Shown: positions 1 through 9,543 of the stretch, in pieces | Layout: each line of letters begins with the position of its first letter | Position numbering within the stretch: the stretch's first letter is position 1 | Position numbers and translations under genes: made by a program | Assembly: GCA_021531385.1 (NCBI GenBank) | Contig: JAFBIR010000004.1 | Coordinates: forward strand, 62,001 to 126,000 | Direction: 5' to 3' | Length of the DNA: 64,000 nt | Source of the DNA: Parabacteroides distasonis | GTDB taxonomy: Bacteria; Bacteroidota; Bacteroidia; Bacteroidales; Tannerellaceae | Notes under the pieces: generated by a model | The model's database searches: none | What the model was told of the DNA's origin: nothing | What the model saw: only the letters and a program-made list of their open reading frames with translations

Positions 1-2337
1 TGCGCTGCGGTAGAATGGCGGGAGCTTACGGATCGGGATGGAAAACGCTTGGATGCTTGCGTCACTTACGTCTGTCCGATAATGGATGTGCAACAGGTAG
101 TTCCCGGAAGGCAGGTTGCTGAAAAGCATTTTATTGTTCCTTTGCAAATCATACCATACATCGTCGTATCCTTCCAACTGGAAGGAGAAAGCTCCCTCCT
201 CTCGGTGGATGTAATCTGGTGCAGCCATCGTAAGCATGACTAATTGCACATGGCTGGGCACGGTGATCCCCTGTTGGATTGTTTCCTTGTCGAACGGAAT
301 TACTTTGTCATCCATGCGAATCTCGAAAAGAGCCAATTGAGACGGATAGCTTGGTGCCTCCGTGGCTTGCGGATTGACCCAAACTAACCCATTCACACCG
401 CCAAAGAAGAGTCTTCCGCTGTAAGGGCATTCCCAATAGGCATCATCGCTAAACTCCTCCATCGATAAAGCCGGTGTTTGATAGGCGGTGAATAACTGAT
501 TAGCTGGATTGTATTTGGCTAATCCTTTGTTGGTGCTCAGCCAGACATGACCGTTTGCCTCCTGCAGGATGCCATGAATCATGATGCTGATCTCTCGGTG
601 GTTGTGTTTCACCGGATAAACTTGCAGCTGATTCTCTTGATAACTTGCCTTCAAGAGTCCGGAGCTACTCCCGATGAGCAGGGTGCTGTCTTGGGTGATT
701 CGGACGGAGAGAATGTCGCCAAACGCCAGATGCTCGTCGTTAATCTCCTGTAAAAATGTGTATTGGCCACTTCGCAGATTGTAGCTGATCAAGCCAAAGC
801 CTCTTCGGCTGCCCAGAATAAATAGAGAGTCGTTCAGCTGCACCATGTCCTGTATTTCGTTGCAGAGGTTGGCGTCTTTGTGGAAGGATACAGTCCGCAA
901 GGAGGTGATCTCTGGTTGGTCGCCCGTGATGCGCAACTTCAGCTCATACAGTCCGTTTGAGGTGGAGGATAGCCACAAAGTGCTGTCGTTTAACTCAATG
1001 ATACGGTGAATATGGAGGATGGGAGCGCTCCCTTCCGGCTGTTTGAGCGTATGCATCCGTTGCTCTCTGCATGAGAAATAGCAGAATCCGGGATCTTCTG
1101 TGCCAATCCAGATACACGGATGAAAACGGCTCTCCTTGAGGCAATACACCCGATCGTGTGTCAATCCCTCTTTGGTGGTGTAATGGCTTATCGCTTCGGC
1201 GGGTATTGGCTTGTCTGCATACTGTTCGTACTGCTTGATGCGCACGATGCCATCTCCTTTCGTGCCAAACCACAAGGAGCCCTCCCTGTCCGTCAGTAAG
1301 GAGCGGATTGGATTATGCAGAGGGATGGGTAGATGGCTTTGCAGGATACTGCCAAAACGGGCAGGCTTGTCATATAACATCTTAATACCTTGGCCATCCG
1401 AACCAATCCAATAGATTTCCTGCCCTTTATCGACCATTCCCCAAAACATGCCTAAACCCACATCTATCGGGTTGGCTGGTTGATGCACATCCACGATGAA
1501 ACCTAAGCGGAAAGAGACATAGACGCTTGATTGGAAGGGGTCGATAGAGACAATCTCTCCATATTTTTCGCGCATCCCTTTTAGGTTGGCGATCCAGGTT
1601 TTCTCTTCGCCTTCCAACGTGCAGCGGTAGAGTTGCTCCGATTCATCTACGAAATAGAGGTGTCCCTCCTTTTGATTGGCAGTAAGTAGGCCTTGCGGGT
1701 GAAACGATTGGGCTTCGATCTGGATGGAACAATCGTTACCTTTCTCTTTTAGGGTCAAGCGCATCCGTTCGCCGGAGGTCAACAGCAGGCTGAAACTCCC
1801 GTCTCCATTGTCGAGTAGTGCGGCCACCAGTTCTGGAGAGATGCCATAGAGGGGCAGGTCAATCAAGCGCTGTGTGGAGGGCGAGTAGCAAGCGATTTGG
1901 TCCTCACGGCAGATCGCTACCATGAACCCTTGTCGGTTGCTGGCCATGTGAAGGCAGTCGATATACCCAGGGAAGGCTGCAACAACCCGTCTTTCTTTCA
2001 ATGAGAATTTATTGAATCCCAAGGAGGTGGAGATCCAAAGATAGCCGGGTTCCGCATCGGTGATACGCTGGATGATATTGCTGCACAAAGAGTTTTTATA
2101 GTTCAACTCAAAGCGATAGACGTAGATGTCTTTGCCGTTATAGAGGTTTAGACCGTCGTAGGTGCCGATCCAAAGATAGCCTTGTGGATCTTGGTGCATA
2201 CAAATCACGGCATTGTTGGAAAGCTCGCTTAAGTCTAATTTATGCAACGAAGGAGCGCCTTTCACTGGAGTGAAAGTGCCAAGAATGCCGCTAAGTAGCG
2301 TGAAGAAACATAATAAGATGAACATCGCTCGCTTCAT
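1..2337 (-). CDS. Two-component regulator propeller / Y_Y_Y sensor protein, C-terminus outside window
   Basis: The frame is open for 779 codons from ATG at 2337 to the left edge, so the protein is partial. A hydrophobic N-terminus (about residues 4-27) looks like a signal peptide. Propeller repeats (Reg_prop) are visible as D-x-x-G-x-LWIGT-type motifs: YLWIGTYDG near residue 55, later SLWFGT and CIWIGT. Near the window edge lies a Y_Y_Y domain (FSFQLEGYDDVWYDL, then NLPSGNYLLHI). In Bacteroidetes this order is the periplasmic sensor of hybrid two-component systems that detect glycan breakdown products, but the same sensor can be joined to other outputs. The transmembrane segment and output domain are not in the window, so kinase function is inferred. 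Confidence 0.85.
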   Translation of the reverse strand, partial: MKRAMFILLCFFTLLSGILGTFTPVKGAPSLHKLDLSELSNNAVICMHQDPQGYLWIGTYDGLNLYNGKDIYVYRFELNYKNSLCSNIIQRITDAEPGYLWISTSLGFNKFSLKERRVVAAFPGYIDCLHMASNRQGFMVAICREDQIACYSPSTQRLIDLPLYGISPELVAALLDNGDGSFSLLLTSGERMRLTLKEKGNDCSIQIEAQSFHPQGLLTANQKEGHLYFVDESEQLYRCTLEGEEKTWIANLKGMREKYGEIVSIDPFQSSVYVSFRLGFIVDVHQPANPIDVGLGMFWGMVDKGQEIYWIGSDGQGIKMLYDKPARFGSILQSHLPIPLHNPIRSLLTDREGSLWFGTKGDGIVRIKQYEQYADKPIPAEAISHYTTKEGLTHDRVYCLKESRFHPCIWIGTEDPGFCYFSCREQRMHTLKQPEGSAPILHIHRIIELNDSTLWLSSTSNGLYELKLRITGDQPEITSLRTVSFHKDANLCNEIQDMVQLNDSLFILGSRRGFGLISYNLRSGQYTFLQEINDEHLAFGDILSVRITQDSTLLIGSSSGLLKASYQENQLQVYPVKHNHREISIMIHGILQEANGHVWLSTNKGLAKYNPANQLFTAYQTPALSMEEFSDDAYWECPYSGRLFFGGVNGLVWVNPQATEAPSYPSQLALFEIRMDDKVIPFDKETIQQGITVPSHVQLVMLTMAAPDYIHREEGAFSFQLEGYDDVWYDLQRNNKMLFSNLPSGNYLLHIHYRTDVSDASIQAFSIPIRKLPPFYRSA

Positions 2338-2504
2338 GTGCTTTTCATCGCAAGCTCTTTAGTGAGATCTTGCAGGCGCAAATGTACGAAAAAAACAGAG
2401 GGGGTTGCCATTCTTCCTTCTGAATAATCCTTGTTTTCTGCCTAATTCTGCGGTGTTACGACTGTAGGAGACCACTTCGTGTAGCCAGCCGGTTCAATGG
2501 TAGT
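2338..2504. other. Intergenic, no gene or clear signal
   Basis: This is the upstream region of the minus-strand sensor gene and the first part of a 496-bp gap (2338-2833). I see no convincing ORF and no perfect TAnnTTTG box on the minus strand here. The rest of the gap holds the repeat array at 2505-2597 and the inverted-repeat element at 2599-2830. Confidence 0.5.
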
Positions 2505-2597
2505 GTTGAGCCGGCTCGTGGAGGGAGTTGAGTGGGCTCAATTCATCATTTGAGCCCGCTCGTTGGAGGGGACGAGTTGAGTTGGCCTCGTAGGGGA
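2505..2597. repeat. Degenerate ~22-bp intergenic tandem repeats
   Basis: Four imperfect units begin at 2505, 2527, 2549 and 2576. Each opens with (g/t)TTGAG followed by a G/C-rich core such as CCGGCTCGT and a GGAGGGA-like tail. Units are 22, 22, 23 and 22 bp with a 4-bp insert before the last. The period is not a multiple of three and no ORF covers it, so it is non-coding. Its function is unknown. Confidence 0.5.
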
Positions 2598-2598
2598 A

Positions 2599-2830
2599 GT
2601 GTTAACTGTTAACCCGAAACTGCTGTTTTTTTCGATACCCTATGGTGTTTGGCCAGTTGGGTGGGGGCTATGTATATCCTTATTTATAATCCTTATTTAT
2701 AGTTATACCTATATATCTATACCTATATTATATATATGATTATACTTATCTATAAAGCATAAGTAGCTAAGAAGTGCTGGAAAAGATGGGGAAACGGAAA
2801 ATTTCGCGGTTTCGCGTTAACAGTTAACAC
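2599..2830. repeat. AT-rich element bounded by ~25-bp inverted repeats
   Basis: The left arm (2599-2623) and right arm (2806-2830) are inverted copies matching at about 23 of 25 positions. Each arm contains a doubled GTTAAC (GTTAACTGTTAAC on the left, GTTAACAGTTAAC on the right). The interior at 2670-2757 is almost purely TATA-like. The right arm ends 3 bp from the stop codon of the TPR gene. I see no target-site duplication and no ORF inside, so this could be a MITE-like element, a protein-binding region or a large cruciform or terminator. Confidence 0.6.
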
Positions 2831-2833
2831 CCT

Positions 2834-3097
2834 TCACTGATTATACATCTCTTTGTTGTAGAAATTGAGGATACGCATGGCCATGTTGTAGGCCTGCTGT
2901 GCTGGACTTTTCGGATTGAGGGCGATGGCCTCTAAGTAGTCGTTGAGCGCTAAACGGGTCTCTCCCTTTTTGTAATAAGCTTTTCCCCGTAGATACCAGG
3001 CCTGGTCGTCAGTGGGTTGTGCGGCCAGGTATTCGTTGAGAAGCTGGAGCGCTTCATCGGTTTTCCCTGCTTGAATCAGTTGCTTAATCTGTTCCAT
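2834..3097 (-). CDS. Small TPR-repeat protein
   Basis: This 87-residue protein consists almost entirely of two tetratricopeptide repeats (about residues 3-33 and 34-67), with the diagnostic pattern AWYLRGKAYYKKG...ALNDYLEAIALNP. There is no signal peptide or membrane segment, so it should be cytosolic and act as a protein-protein adaptor. It stands alone, divergent from topA. A near-consensus -7 box (TATCTTCG on the minus strand, 3128-3135) lies upstream. The binding partner cannot be deduced. Confidence 0.8.
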   Translation of the reverse strand: MEQIKQLIQAGKTDEALQLLNEYLAAQPTDDQAWYLRGKAYYKKGETRLALNDYLEAIALNPKSPAQQAYNMAMRILNFYNKEMYNQ

Positions 3098-3231
3098 CTT
3101 TCACCTTATTGGTCTATTTTCAGTCGGCGAAGATACAAACAGAATCTGAAAATCAAGTGTTCATCGGGTTTTATCTGCATGAAAAACGTGTTTTTTCAAT
3201 ACCTTACCGTCGTGGGTGTAAATTATTTGTG

Positions 3232-3239
3232 TATGTTTG
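3232..3239 (+). promoter_or_regulatory. -7 promoter box of topA
   Basis: TATGTTTG matches the Bacteroidetes -7 consensus TAnnTTTG and lies 30 bp before the ATG at 3270. No clear -33 TTG is seen. It rules out the in-frame TTG at 3237, which overlaps the box, as the translation start. Confidence 0.6.
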
Positions 3240-3269
3240 CAGCCGATTTCAAAAAAGCGATTATTGATT

Positions 3270-5618
3270 ATGCAAAAGAATCTGGTAATAGTGGAGTCTC
3301 CGGCGAAAGCCAAAACCATAGAGAAGTTTCTCGGGACGGACTATAAGGTAATGTCAAGCTATGGGCACATCCGCGATCTGAAAACCAAAGAGTTCAGTAT
3401 AGATATTGAACATAATTATGCGCCTCAATATGCGATACCGGCAGACAAGAAAAAGTTGGTCAGTGAGTTGAAGGCGGAGGCGAAGAAGGCGGAAACGGTC
3501 TGGTTGGCATCCGATGAAGACCGTGAGGGAGAGGCCATTTCTTGGCATTTGTCGGAGGTGTTGAATTTGGATCCTCAGCACACGAAACGTATCGTATTTC
3601 ATGAGATTACCAAGAATGCTATTTTGCATGCGATAGAGACACCTCGTTCCATCAATATCAACTTGGTGAATGCGCAACAGGCGCGTCGGGTGTTGGATCG
3701 TATTGTGGGTTTCGAGCTCTCTCCCGTGTTGTGGCGTCGGGTGAAGCCCTCTCTTTCTGCGGGCCGTGTGCAGTCGGTCGCTGTGCGCTTGATCGTGGAG
3801 CGAGAGCGTGAGATTAATCATTTTGTGTCGGAACCGGCTTATCGGGTGGTTGCCAATTTCATCTTGCCGGATGGGAAGACCCAGTTAAAGGCCGAGCTCG
3901 CTCATCGCTTGAAGACCATCGAGGAGGCGCGCGCTTTCTTGGAAACTTGCCAGAATGCCACCTTCACGATTGATGACATCTCGAAAAAACCGGTCAAGAA
4001 GTCGCCTGCTCCTCCTTTTACGACCTCTACGTTGCAACAGGAGGCCGCACGCAAGTTGGGCTTCTCTGTCTCACAGACCATGATGATCGCACAACGGTTG
4101 TATGAGTCCGGATTTATCACCTATATGCGTACTGACTCTGTCAATTTGAGCGATTTGGCACTGGGTACGGCCAAGGAGACTATTTTAGATACCTTTGGTG
4201 AGCGTTATTATAAGTTCCGTCGTTATCACACGAAGAGCAAAGGGGCACAAGAGGCACATGAGGCGATCCGTCCTACCTATATCAGTCATGAGGAGATTGA
4301 GGGCAGTGTGCAGGAGAAGCGTCTCTATGAGCTGATTCGCAAGCGGGCCATCGCCTGCCAGATGGCGGATGCGGAGTTGGAGCGTACGAGCATCTCGATC
4401 AGTGTCAGTGGATCAGCGGAGAAGTTTGTGGCTACCGGTGAGGTTGTCGTGTTTGATGGTTTCTTGCAGGTATATCGAGAGAGTCTCGACGATGAGAATG
4501 AGAAGGAGTCAGAGAATGGCCTTTTGCCACCGGTCAGCTTGCAGGATCAGTTGACCTACAAGGAAATCACCGCTACAGAGCGTTTTACGCAACGTCCACC
4601 TCGCTATACTGAGGCCAGCTTGGTGCGTCGGTTGGAGGAGTTGGGCATCGGCCGTCCTTCTACCTATGCTCCTACGATTCAGACCATTCAAAACAGAGGC
4701 TATGTGGAGAAGGGAGATCGTGAGGGTGTACAGCGCAACTATCAGGTGCTTACCTTGACCAAACGGGCGATAAAGGAGATCGTGAAGGAGGAGACCGCTG
4801 GAGCGGATCGAGGCAAATTGATGCCGACCGACATCGGCATGGTGGTCAACGATTTCTTGATGACCTATTTCCCGGATGTGATGGATTATAACTTCACGGC
4901 CAGTGTGGAGAAAGAGTTTGATGCCATTGCTGAGGGGGAGATGGATTGGACAAGAGCGATCGACAAATTCTATAAGGTGTTCCATCCGATTGTGGAAACT
5001 ACGGCCACTGCTCGCACGGAGCATCGCCTGGGCGAGCGCCTTTTAGGAGCGGATCCGGTTACTGGAGAGCCTGTGTATGTGAAGATTGGTCGTTTTGGAC
5101 CGATGGCTCAGATTGGTGATGCCCATGCGTTGGAAGCTAAGGGAGAGAAGCCTCGTTTCGCTACCTTACGTAAAGGACAATCCATTGAGACAATTACTTT
5201 GGAGGAGGCGTTGAAGCTGTTTGAGTTGCCTCGCACATTGGGCGATTGGGAGGATAAGACGGTAGTAGCGGCCATCGGTCGTTTTGGTCCGTTTGTCCGT
5301 TGGAATGGTAAGTTTGTCTCCATCCCGAAAGAGCTGGATCCTATGACGATCACCTTGGAGGAGGCGATCGAGTTGATTAAGGCGAAACAGGAGAAAGATG
5401 AGAAGAATTTCATCAAGGCCTTCGAGGAAGAGCCGGATATGCAGATCCTGAACGGTCGTTTTGGACCTTATATCTCCTATAAGAAGAAGAACTACCGTAT
5501 CCCGAAGACGGTGGAGCAGCCGGCGGAGTTGACTTTGGCCGATTGCAAGAAATTGATCGAGGAATCCGAGAACAAGCCAGCAGTAGCGAAGAAACGCACA
5601 GTGCGTAAAAAGGCTTGA
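3270..5618 (+). CDS. topA: DNA topoisomerase I (type IA)
   Basis: TopA relaxes negative supercoils by transient single-strand cleavage. The 782-residue protein opens with a TOPRIM domain (LVIVESPAKAKTIEKFLG at residues 5-22; acidic D82-E83-D84-R-E-G87). The active-site tyrosine is Y285 in GFITYMRTDS. After the catalytic core come three Topo_C-type repeats, each marked by RFGP (RFGPMAQ, RFGPFVRW, RFGPYISY), in place of the Cys4 zinc ribbons of E. coli TopA. A Lys/Arg-rich tail ends the protein. Start ATG 3270 was chosen because the upstream in-frame TTG sits inside the promoter box. It is monocistronic by context, with groES 179 bp downstream. Confidence 0.97.
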   Translation: MQKNLVIVESPAKAKTIEKFLGTDYKVMSSYGHIRDLKTKEFSIDIEHNYAPQYAIPADKKKLVSELKAEAKKAETVWLASDEDREGEAISWHLSEVLNLDPQHTKRIVFHEITKNAILHAIETPRSININLVNAQQARRVLDRIVGFELSPVLWRRVKPSLSAGRVQSVAVRLIVEREREINHFVSEPAYRVVANFILPDGKTQLKAELAHRLKTIEEARAFLETCQNATFTIDDISKKPVKKSPAPPFTTSTLQQEAARKLGFSVSQTMMIAQRLYESGFITYMRTDSVNLSDLALGTAKETILDTFGERYYKFRRYHTKSKGAQEAHEAIRPTYISHEEIEGSVQEKRLYELIRKRAIACQMADAELERTSISISVSGSAEKFVATGEVVVFDGFLQVYRESLDDENEKESENGLLPPVSLQDQLTYKEITATERFTQRPPRYTEASLVRRLEELGIGRPSTYAPTIQTIQNRGYVEKGDREGVQRNYQVLTLTKRAIKEIVKEETAGADRGKLMPTDIGMVVNDFLMTYFPDVMDYNFTASVEKEFDAIAEGEMDWTRAIDKFYKVFHPIVETTATARTEHRLGERLLGADPVTGEPVYVKIGRFGPMAQIGDAHALEAKGEKPRFATLRKGQSIETITLEEALKLFELPRTLGDWEDKTVVAAIGRFGPFVRWNGKFVSIPKELDPMTITLEEAIELIKAKQEKDEKNFIKAFEEEPDMQILNGRFGPYISYKKKNYRIPKTVEQPAELTLADCKKLIEESENKPAVAKKRTVRKKA

Positions 5619-5630
5619 TCCGAGCAGAAT

Positions 5631-5700
5631 CGGGACAATTTGGCAGTTGACCTGCTGCTGTGTGTCCGATTTTGACTGCGAAAATGGCAGGATTGTCCCG
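5631..5700. repeat. Inverted repeat between topA and groES
   Basis: CGGGACAAT at 5631-5639 is exactly inverted as ATTGTCCCG at 5692-5700, with a 52-bp loop. There is no T-run after the right arm, so it is a poor intrinsic terminator. Its place about 100 bp upstream of the groES start makes an operator or other regulatory site possible. It does not match the CIRCE element. Confidence 0.4.
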
Positions 5701-5797
5701 CTAATACCGTTTGGCACGTTATTGGTAAGAGAGTAAGTGTGCGCCGGAAGGCTCACGGATAACACAAGTATATTATTAACGATTAAATACTAATAAA

Positions 5798-6067
5798 ATG
5801 AACATTAGACCATTGGCAGACAGAGTGCTTATTAAGCCGGCTGCTGCAGAGGAGAAGACACTGGGCGGAATCATCATCCCCGATTCAGCAAAAGAGAAAC
5901 CGTTGAAGGGCGAGGTTGTCGCTGTAGGTAACGGAACGAAAGACGATGAGATGGTTCTGAAAAATGGCGATACGGTGTTGTATGGCAAATATGCAGGCAC
6001 AGAAATCGAGTTGGATGGCGAGAAATATTTGATTATGCGCCAATCTGACGTTTTAGCAATTATCTAA
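5798..6067 (+). CDS. groES: Co-chaperonin GroES (Hsp10)
   Basis: GroES caps the GroEL cylinder and forms the closed folding chamber in the cytosol. The 89-residue protein has the usual family length. It begins with [20 protein letters not shown], whose last part leads into the mobile loop (LGGIIIP) that contacts GroEL, and ends with the conserved [13 protein letters not shown]. It lies 38 bp before groEL, the standard heat-shock operon. A 179-bp upstream region carries an inverted repeat and possible promoter signals but no CIRCE box. Confidence 0.97.
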   Translation: MNIRPLADRVLIKPAAAEEKTLGGIIIPDSAKEKPLKGEVVAVGNGTKDDEMVLKNGDTVLYGKYAGTEIELDGEKYLIMRQSDVLAII

Positions 6068-6078
6068 TTCATTTTTAA

Positions 6079-7740
<1,662 letters not shown>

Positions 7741-7773
7741 TGCTTCGCATTCCCGTTGATTTTTAAGATAAGA

Positions 7774-7806
7774 GCGGTTGTCCATTCAGTTGGGCAACCG
7801 TTTTTT
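7774..7806 (+). terminator. Intrinsic terminator after groEL
   Basis: GCGGTTGTCC pairs with the downstream GGGCAACCG half across a short loop, followed directly by six T residues. It lies 34 bp after the groEL stop and separates the chaperonin operon from the sigma-factor gene. Confidence 0.85.
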
Positions 7807-7839
7807 GTCTCCCTTATGGGGATGGTTGGAAAAAAGTGT

Positions 7840-7847
7840 TACCTTTG
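7840..7847 (+). promoter_or_regulatory. -7 promoter box of the ECF sigma gene
   Basis: TACCTTTG is a perfect TAnnTTTG box 25 bp before the ATG at 7872. The longer frame beginning with GTG at 7836 would start upstream of the box, so it is rejected. Confidence 0.6.
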
Positions 7848-7871
7848 CGCAAATCAGAAAAATGTGAGTAC

Positions 7872-8426
7872 ATGCAATCCTCCTTGACAGAAGATGAGAT
7901 AGTAGTAGCGCTTCGGGATCCGAAGAGACGGCGTGAGGTGTTTGCGCAGGTAGTCGATGCGTATGGAGAGAAGCTTTATTGGCAAATCCGGAAAATGGTG
8001 TTGGCACACGAGGATGCCAATGACCTGCTTCAGAACACCTTCCTAAAAGCATGGACGAACTTGGATTACTTCAGGGGGGAGGCGAAGCTTTCCACATGGC
8101 TGTATAAGATTGCTGTGAATGAATGTTTGAGCTTTTTATCCAAGCAGCGGAGCCAGCAGCAGATCTCTTTGGATAATGCAGATCAATTCTTGGTGGAACG
8201 GCTGGAGAGCGATCCCTATTTCGATGGGGATGCCGTGCAGCTCAAATTGCAGAAAGCTATTCTTACGTTGCCGGAGAAGCAGCGGTTGGTGTTTAACATG
8301 AAGTATTTCGACGATATGAAATATGAGGAGATTTCAGAGATCGTTGGTACCTCTGTGGGTGCGTTGAAAGCCTCTTATCACCATGCGGTGAAAAAAATCG
8401 AGGAGTTTTTAACAAAAGAGCTTTAA
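7872..8426 (+). CDS. ECF-type RNA polymerase sigma factor
   Basis: This 184-residue protein has sigma-70 region 2 (AHEDANDLLQNTFLKAW, then KLSTWLYKIAVNE, about residues 45-90) and region 4 with an HTH (LPEKQRLVFNMKYFDDMKYEEI...GTSVGALKASYHHAVKKI, about residues 125-180). That is the two-domain layout of ECF sigma factors. It is followed at 45 bp by a small single-span membrane protein and then a Spy-like periplasmic protein, so an envelope-stress circuit is likely. Start ATG 7872 is set by the -7 box at 7840. Confidence 0.92.
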   Translation: MQSSLTEDEIVVALRDPKRRREVFAQVVDAYGEKLYWQIRKMVLAHEDANDLLQNTFLKAWTNLDYFRGEAKLSTWLYKIAVNECLSFLSKQRSQQQISLDNADQFLVERLESDPYFDGDAVQLKLQKAILTLPEKQRLVFNMKYFDDMKYEEISEIVGTSVGALKASYHHAVKKIEEFLTKEL

Positions 8427-8471
8427 ACCTTTGTCAATGTTCGCTGTCTAAAACCTAAATCAACACAGAAG

Positions 8472-8879
8472 ATGGAGAAGAACGTAAAAGAAAACAGGTT
8501 AGATCGTCTGAAAGGTAAGCAGCCTTTCCGTGTGCCTGATGGCTATATGGAAGGATTGACCAATCGGATCATGGAGGGACTTCCTGAGTCCCCAGTAATG
8601 GAGGCTGAATCGGTCTCTTTGGTGGAGCGAATACGTCCATGGTTGTATCTGGCGGCCGTTTTCGCAGGAATGGGTTTGTTCTTCAAAGCAATCATTGGTA
8701 TGGAGGGTGTACATGAAGAATCGGCAACTGACTCGTTGTTGGTTCGTTCGGAGATACCATCCGCCTCTTTAGAGGCCATCGATTCGGAGGCAGCACAGGA
8801 AGAGGCTGATTATTTGGAGTATATAGAAGAGCGTTATGCGAACTATTTACTCAGAGAGTCACTGGCAGAGCTGGAGTAG
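8472..8879 (+). CDS. Single-span membrane protein, candidate anti-sigma factor
   Basis: The protein has 135 residues. It has a charged N-terminal segment (about 1-55), one predicted membrane helix (PWLYLAAVFAGMGLFFKAII, about 57-76) and an acidic C-terminal tail. I do not recognise a named domain and see no zinc-binding anti-sigma motif. Position right after an ECF sigma gene and the N-in topology suggest it binds and restrains that sigma factor at the membrane. This is inference from context. The next gene begins 44 bp later. Confidence 0.65.
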   Translation: MEKNVKENRLDRLKGKQPFRVPDGYMEGLTNRIMEGLPESPVMEAESVSLVERIRPWLYLAAVFAGMGLFFKAIIGMEGVHEESATDSLLVRSEIPSASLEAIDSEAAQEEADYLEYIEERYANYLLRESLAELE

Positions 8880-8923
8880 GTTAAAGAATGTTGTAGCATA
8901 AATTTTTTCGGGAGAATATTTGC

Positions 8924-9406
8924 ATGAGAAAAATTGGAATAATTATCTTTGCAACGTTTTCAATGCTGATTCACTTTCAAGCAGCGGCACAAGGGGGTCA
9001 GGGACAAATCAGAAAACAAGATCATTTTGATAAAGGAGCGTTCGAGGCAAAGCGTAATGCTTATTTAACGGCAGAGTTGGAGTTGACCCCGGAAGAGGCT
9101 GCCCAATTTATACCGCTCTATGTAGAGTTACAGCAGAAGCTTTTCGAAGTCGATCGGGAATCTCGAAAAATTAATCGAGAGCTTCATCTTAAGGAGAACC
9201 GAAAGAAGGGTGCAATCTCTGATGCAGAGTATATGAAAGCGATTCAAAGTCGTTTAGATATGTATCTCAAACAGGCAGAGTTAAAGAAAGCTTATTACGA
9301 GCGTTTCAAACAGATTCTTTCACCGAAGAAGTTGTATCGTGTAGATGACGCAGAGTCGAAATTCATGCGAAGTTTTTGGCGAAAGAATGAACGAGGCAAG
9401 GAATGA
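8924..9406 (+). CDS. Spy/CpxP-like periplasmic protein
   Basis: This 160-residue protein has a signal peptide (about residues 1-22, ending AAAQG) followed by a highly charged, mostly helical body. LTPEEAAQFIPLYVELQQKLFEV and the later YERFKQILSPKKLYRVDDAE fit the LTxxQ-type pattern of Spy/CpxP periplasmic chaperones or metal sensors. It is third in a cassette with an ECF sigma factor and a membrane protein, so it may be a target or a sensor of that system. A terminator follows. The family call rests on pattern and context, not on strong identity. Confidence 0.7.
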   Translation: MRKIGIIIFATFSMLIHFQAAAQGGQGQIRKQDHFDKGAFEAKRNAYLTAELELTPEEAAQFIPLYVELQQKLFEVDRESRKINRELHLKENRKKGAISDAEYMKAIQSRLDMYLKQAELKKAYYERFKQILSPKKLYRVDDAESKFMRSFWRKNERGKE

Positions 9407-9488
9407 CTGATATGACAGCATAAAGAAAAATGACATTATCATTATTTGTGTTTTTTGTTTAGATTTAGTTTTGGCGTTTAAGTTAAGG

Positions 9489-9526
9489 GAGGGGTGGCGA
9501 CGTGATGTCGGTTCCCCTTTTGTTTT
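9489..9526 (+). terminator. Intrinsic terminator after the sigma cassette
   Basis: GGGG-TGG-CGAC pairs with GTCG-GTT-CCCC around a 5-nt loop, followed by TTTTGTTTTG. It lies between the plus-strand Spy-like gene and the convergent mazG. Confidence 0.7.
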
Positions 9527-9543
9527 GCCTTTTCCATTGCGTT

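Noticed and set aside
49-753. Small plus-strand ORFs at 49-243 and 547-753
   Set aside because: They are antisense to the open minus-strand frame of the propeller sensor, which has clear LWIGT-type repeats.
2599-2830. Replication origin
   Set aside because: AT-rich DNA is present but no cluster of DnaA boxes and no dnaA or other origin-linked gene.
3237-3269. TTG start giving topA 11 extra residues
   Set aside because: The TTG overlaps the -7 box, and the TOPRIM domain begins normally at ATG 3270.
5619-5797. CIRCE operator before groES
   Set aside because: No TTAGCACTC-N9-GAGTGCTAA sequence or close variant is present.
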